Origin: Nemertoderma westbladi
Lineage: Eukaryota; Xenacoelomorpha; Nemertodermatida; Nemertodermatidae
Assembly (NCBI GenBank): GCA_032718475.1
Contig: JAUCBJ010005646.1
Coordinates: 1-28,937 of the forward strand
Length of the DNA: 28,937 bases
Direction of reading: 5' to 3'
Position numbers and translations under genes: made by a program. Below the pieces are notes generated by a model. That model was not told where the DNA came from and ran no database searches. It saw only the letters and a program-made list of their open reading frames with translations. Positions 27,966 to 28,937 of this stretch are shown piece after piece; position 1 is the stretch's first letter; every line of letters begins with the position of its first letter.

Positions 27966-28937
27966 CTAAATACAATTGCGCAGCGTATTGCTATACAAAC
28001 ACCTTGTATGAGTCTGAACTCATAAAACCAAACTGATCTTCGCATGATAATTGCGCTGCGCTCATCAAAGTTGCAATATGAGTGCTTTCTTTGATTTAAA
28101 TCGTATTGCAATGTATGCGAATAGGTTACTAACAAAAACAGTTATACAGTTAATATTCTTAAATGGAATGAGGAATGAGGATAAGGATGATGAATGAGGT
28201 AGAACATCATTAACTACATCATAAAATCTTTGACTCTTTTGCGGAATTAATTTTCAATTGAAATAGTATTTTCGACGACAAATCCTGTCAAAATCTACTA
28301 CCGCCAAATACAATACTACAGTATTTGTAAATATTCTAAGTATTATGTATTACTGTAAGTATTTATTTGTAAAAATATCTAAACGAAACGAAACGTTTCA
28401 TTAGAGGGCTTAATAATTCATAAATTGTTCAATTTCTGAATTTTAAGTTTGAATATATATTATCTATATTTTAGTCAGCTAGTCGCAATGAGGGGGGGGG
28501 GGGGGGGGTTATATTCACATAAGTACCGTATGTGTGTTTATATTATCGCCTAAATAGAAAGAGATTAAAATCTCTAATAAATAAACCGCGCAATTTGGGA
28601 GAAATATATGTTTTCACTTTAAACCAAATACATGCCATATTTATAATACAGTAGAAGGAAGCATTGTCTCAATTGAAAATCATTAATATCAATGACTAAA
28701 TAATTCATTTGTGAAAACATTAACATGAATCTAACATGGATACAGTAGACATAATTAAAGCATACACACACAGTTCTGTGAACTGCAGTTACGACAAGTC
28801 TATGATGAGTTGATGGTGTTGTAAAGTATATAATAAGTTTGGTAGCTACATTGTCATCAGTACAACTTCCACCAACTTGAGAAGAATATCTTAGCGGCAA
28901 AAATCAATAGTACCATAATACTATCCAACTTCCCTAC
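27966..28937. other. Probable intron or intergenic DNA at the right end
   Basis: AT-rich. If the exon call is right, this is the intron upstream of it. It holds a GGAATGAGGAATGAGGATAA purine repeat near 28165 and a 17-G run at 28492-28508. The 93-codon frame at 28619-28900 has no supporting feature. Confidence 0.45.

Overview
The window looks like a piece of an invertebrate-type animal genome, but it cannot be placed more precisely from sequence alone. About 25 of its 29 kb is a complex of related BEL/Pao LTR retrotransposons. The rest is single-copy-looking DNA with a repeat cluster and one probable host exon at the right end. Nonsense changes of the CGA-to-TGA type in the decayed element fit CpG deamination, so germline methylation is likely.

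Layout. (1) Element A lies on the minus strand at 1-4904. It has a complete 5' LTR (4904 to about 2635), a leader, and a gag frame that stays open for 558 codons and runs off the left edge. (2) Element E0 lies on the plus strand at about 5083-7919. Only the 3' end of a diverged relative remains: a broken 3' ORF, a polypurine tract and the first 1.2 kb of an LTR. (3) Element B lies on the plus strand at 7920-25113. It is a nearly full-length but decayed copy: partial 5' LTR, leader, gag (coiled coil, DUF1759, CCHC knuckle), protease, reverse transcriptase, RNase H, a serine-proline-aspartate repeat linker, integrase with C-terminal domain, a 0.7-kb spacer, an extra 3' gene (ORF3), a polypurine tract and a 2.1-kb 3' LTR. 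E0 and B share one chimeric LTR: its first half belongs to the E0 family and its second half to the B family. (4) 25114-28937 holds a hairpin-forming repeat cluster and, on the minus strand, a terminal exon of a cysteine-rich, possibly GPI-anchored protein.

Most interesting points. A short, sense-oriented inverted-repeat word (GGAAGGCTTGCGAGCCTACC and variants) occurs at least eleven times across gag, pol, the post-pol spacer and ORF3, in all three reading frames. One variant has a changed but compensated centre, which points to a DNA- or RNA-level role. ORF3 sits where an envelope gene would be, yet it carries two CCHC zinc knuckles and has a relative at the same place in E0. A consensus splice donor, repeated in the leader upstream of the gag AUG, and a strong branch point and acceptor just before ORF3 suggest a spliced subgenomic mRNA for ORF3. 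The LTR also carries an embedded tRNA-like sequence with Pol III A and B boxes, conserved in A and B.

How the parts would have worked together: the LTR TATA promoter makes the genomic RNA; gag-pol is translated from the AUG at 9963 (B) or 1676 (A); ORF3 would be translated after removal of gag-pol by splicing; the polypurine tracts prime plus-strand synthesis. In this window only A's visible part looks undamaged. B has many stops and frameshifts and has lost the third catalytic acid of its integrase.
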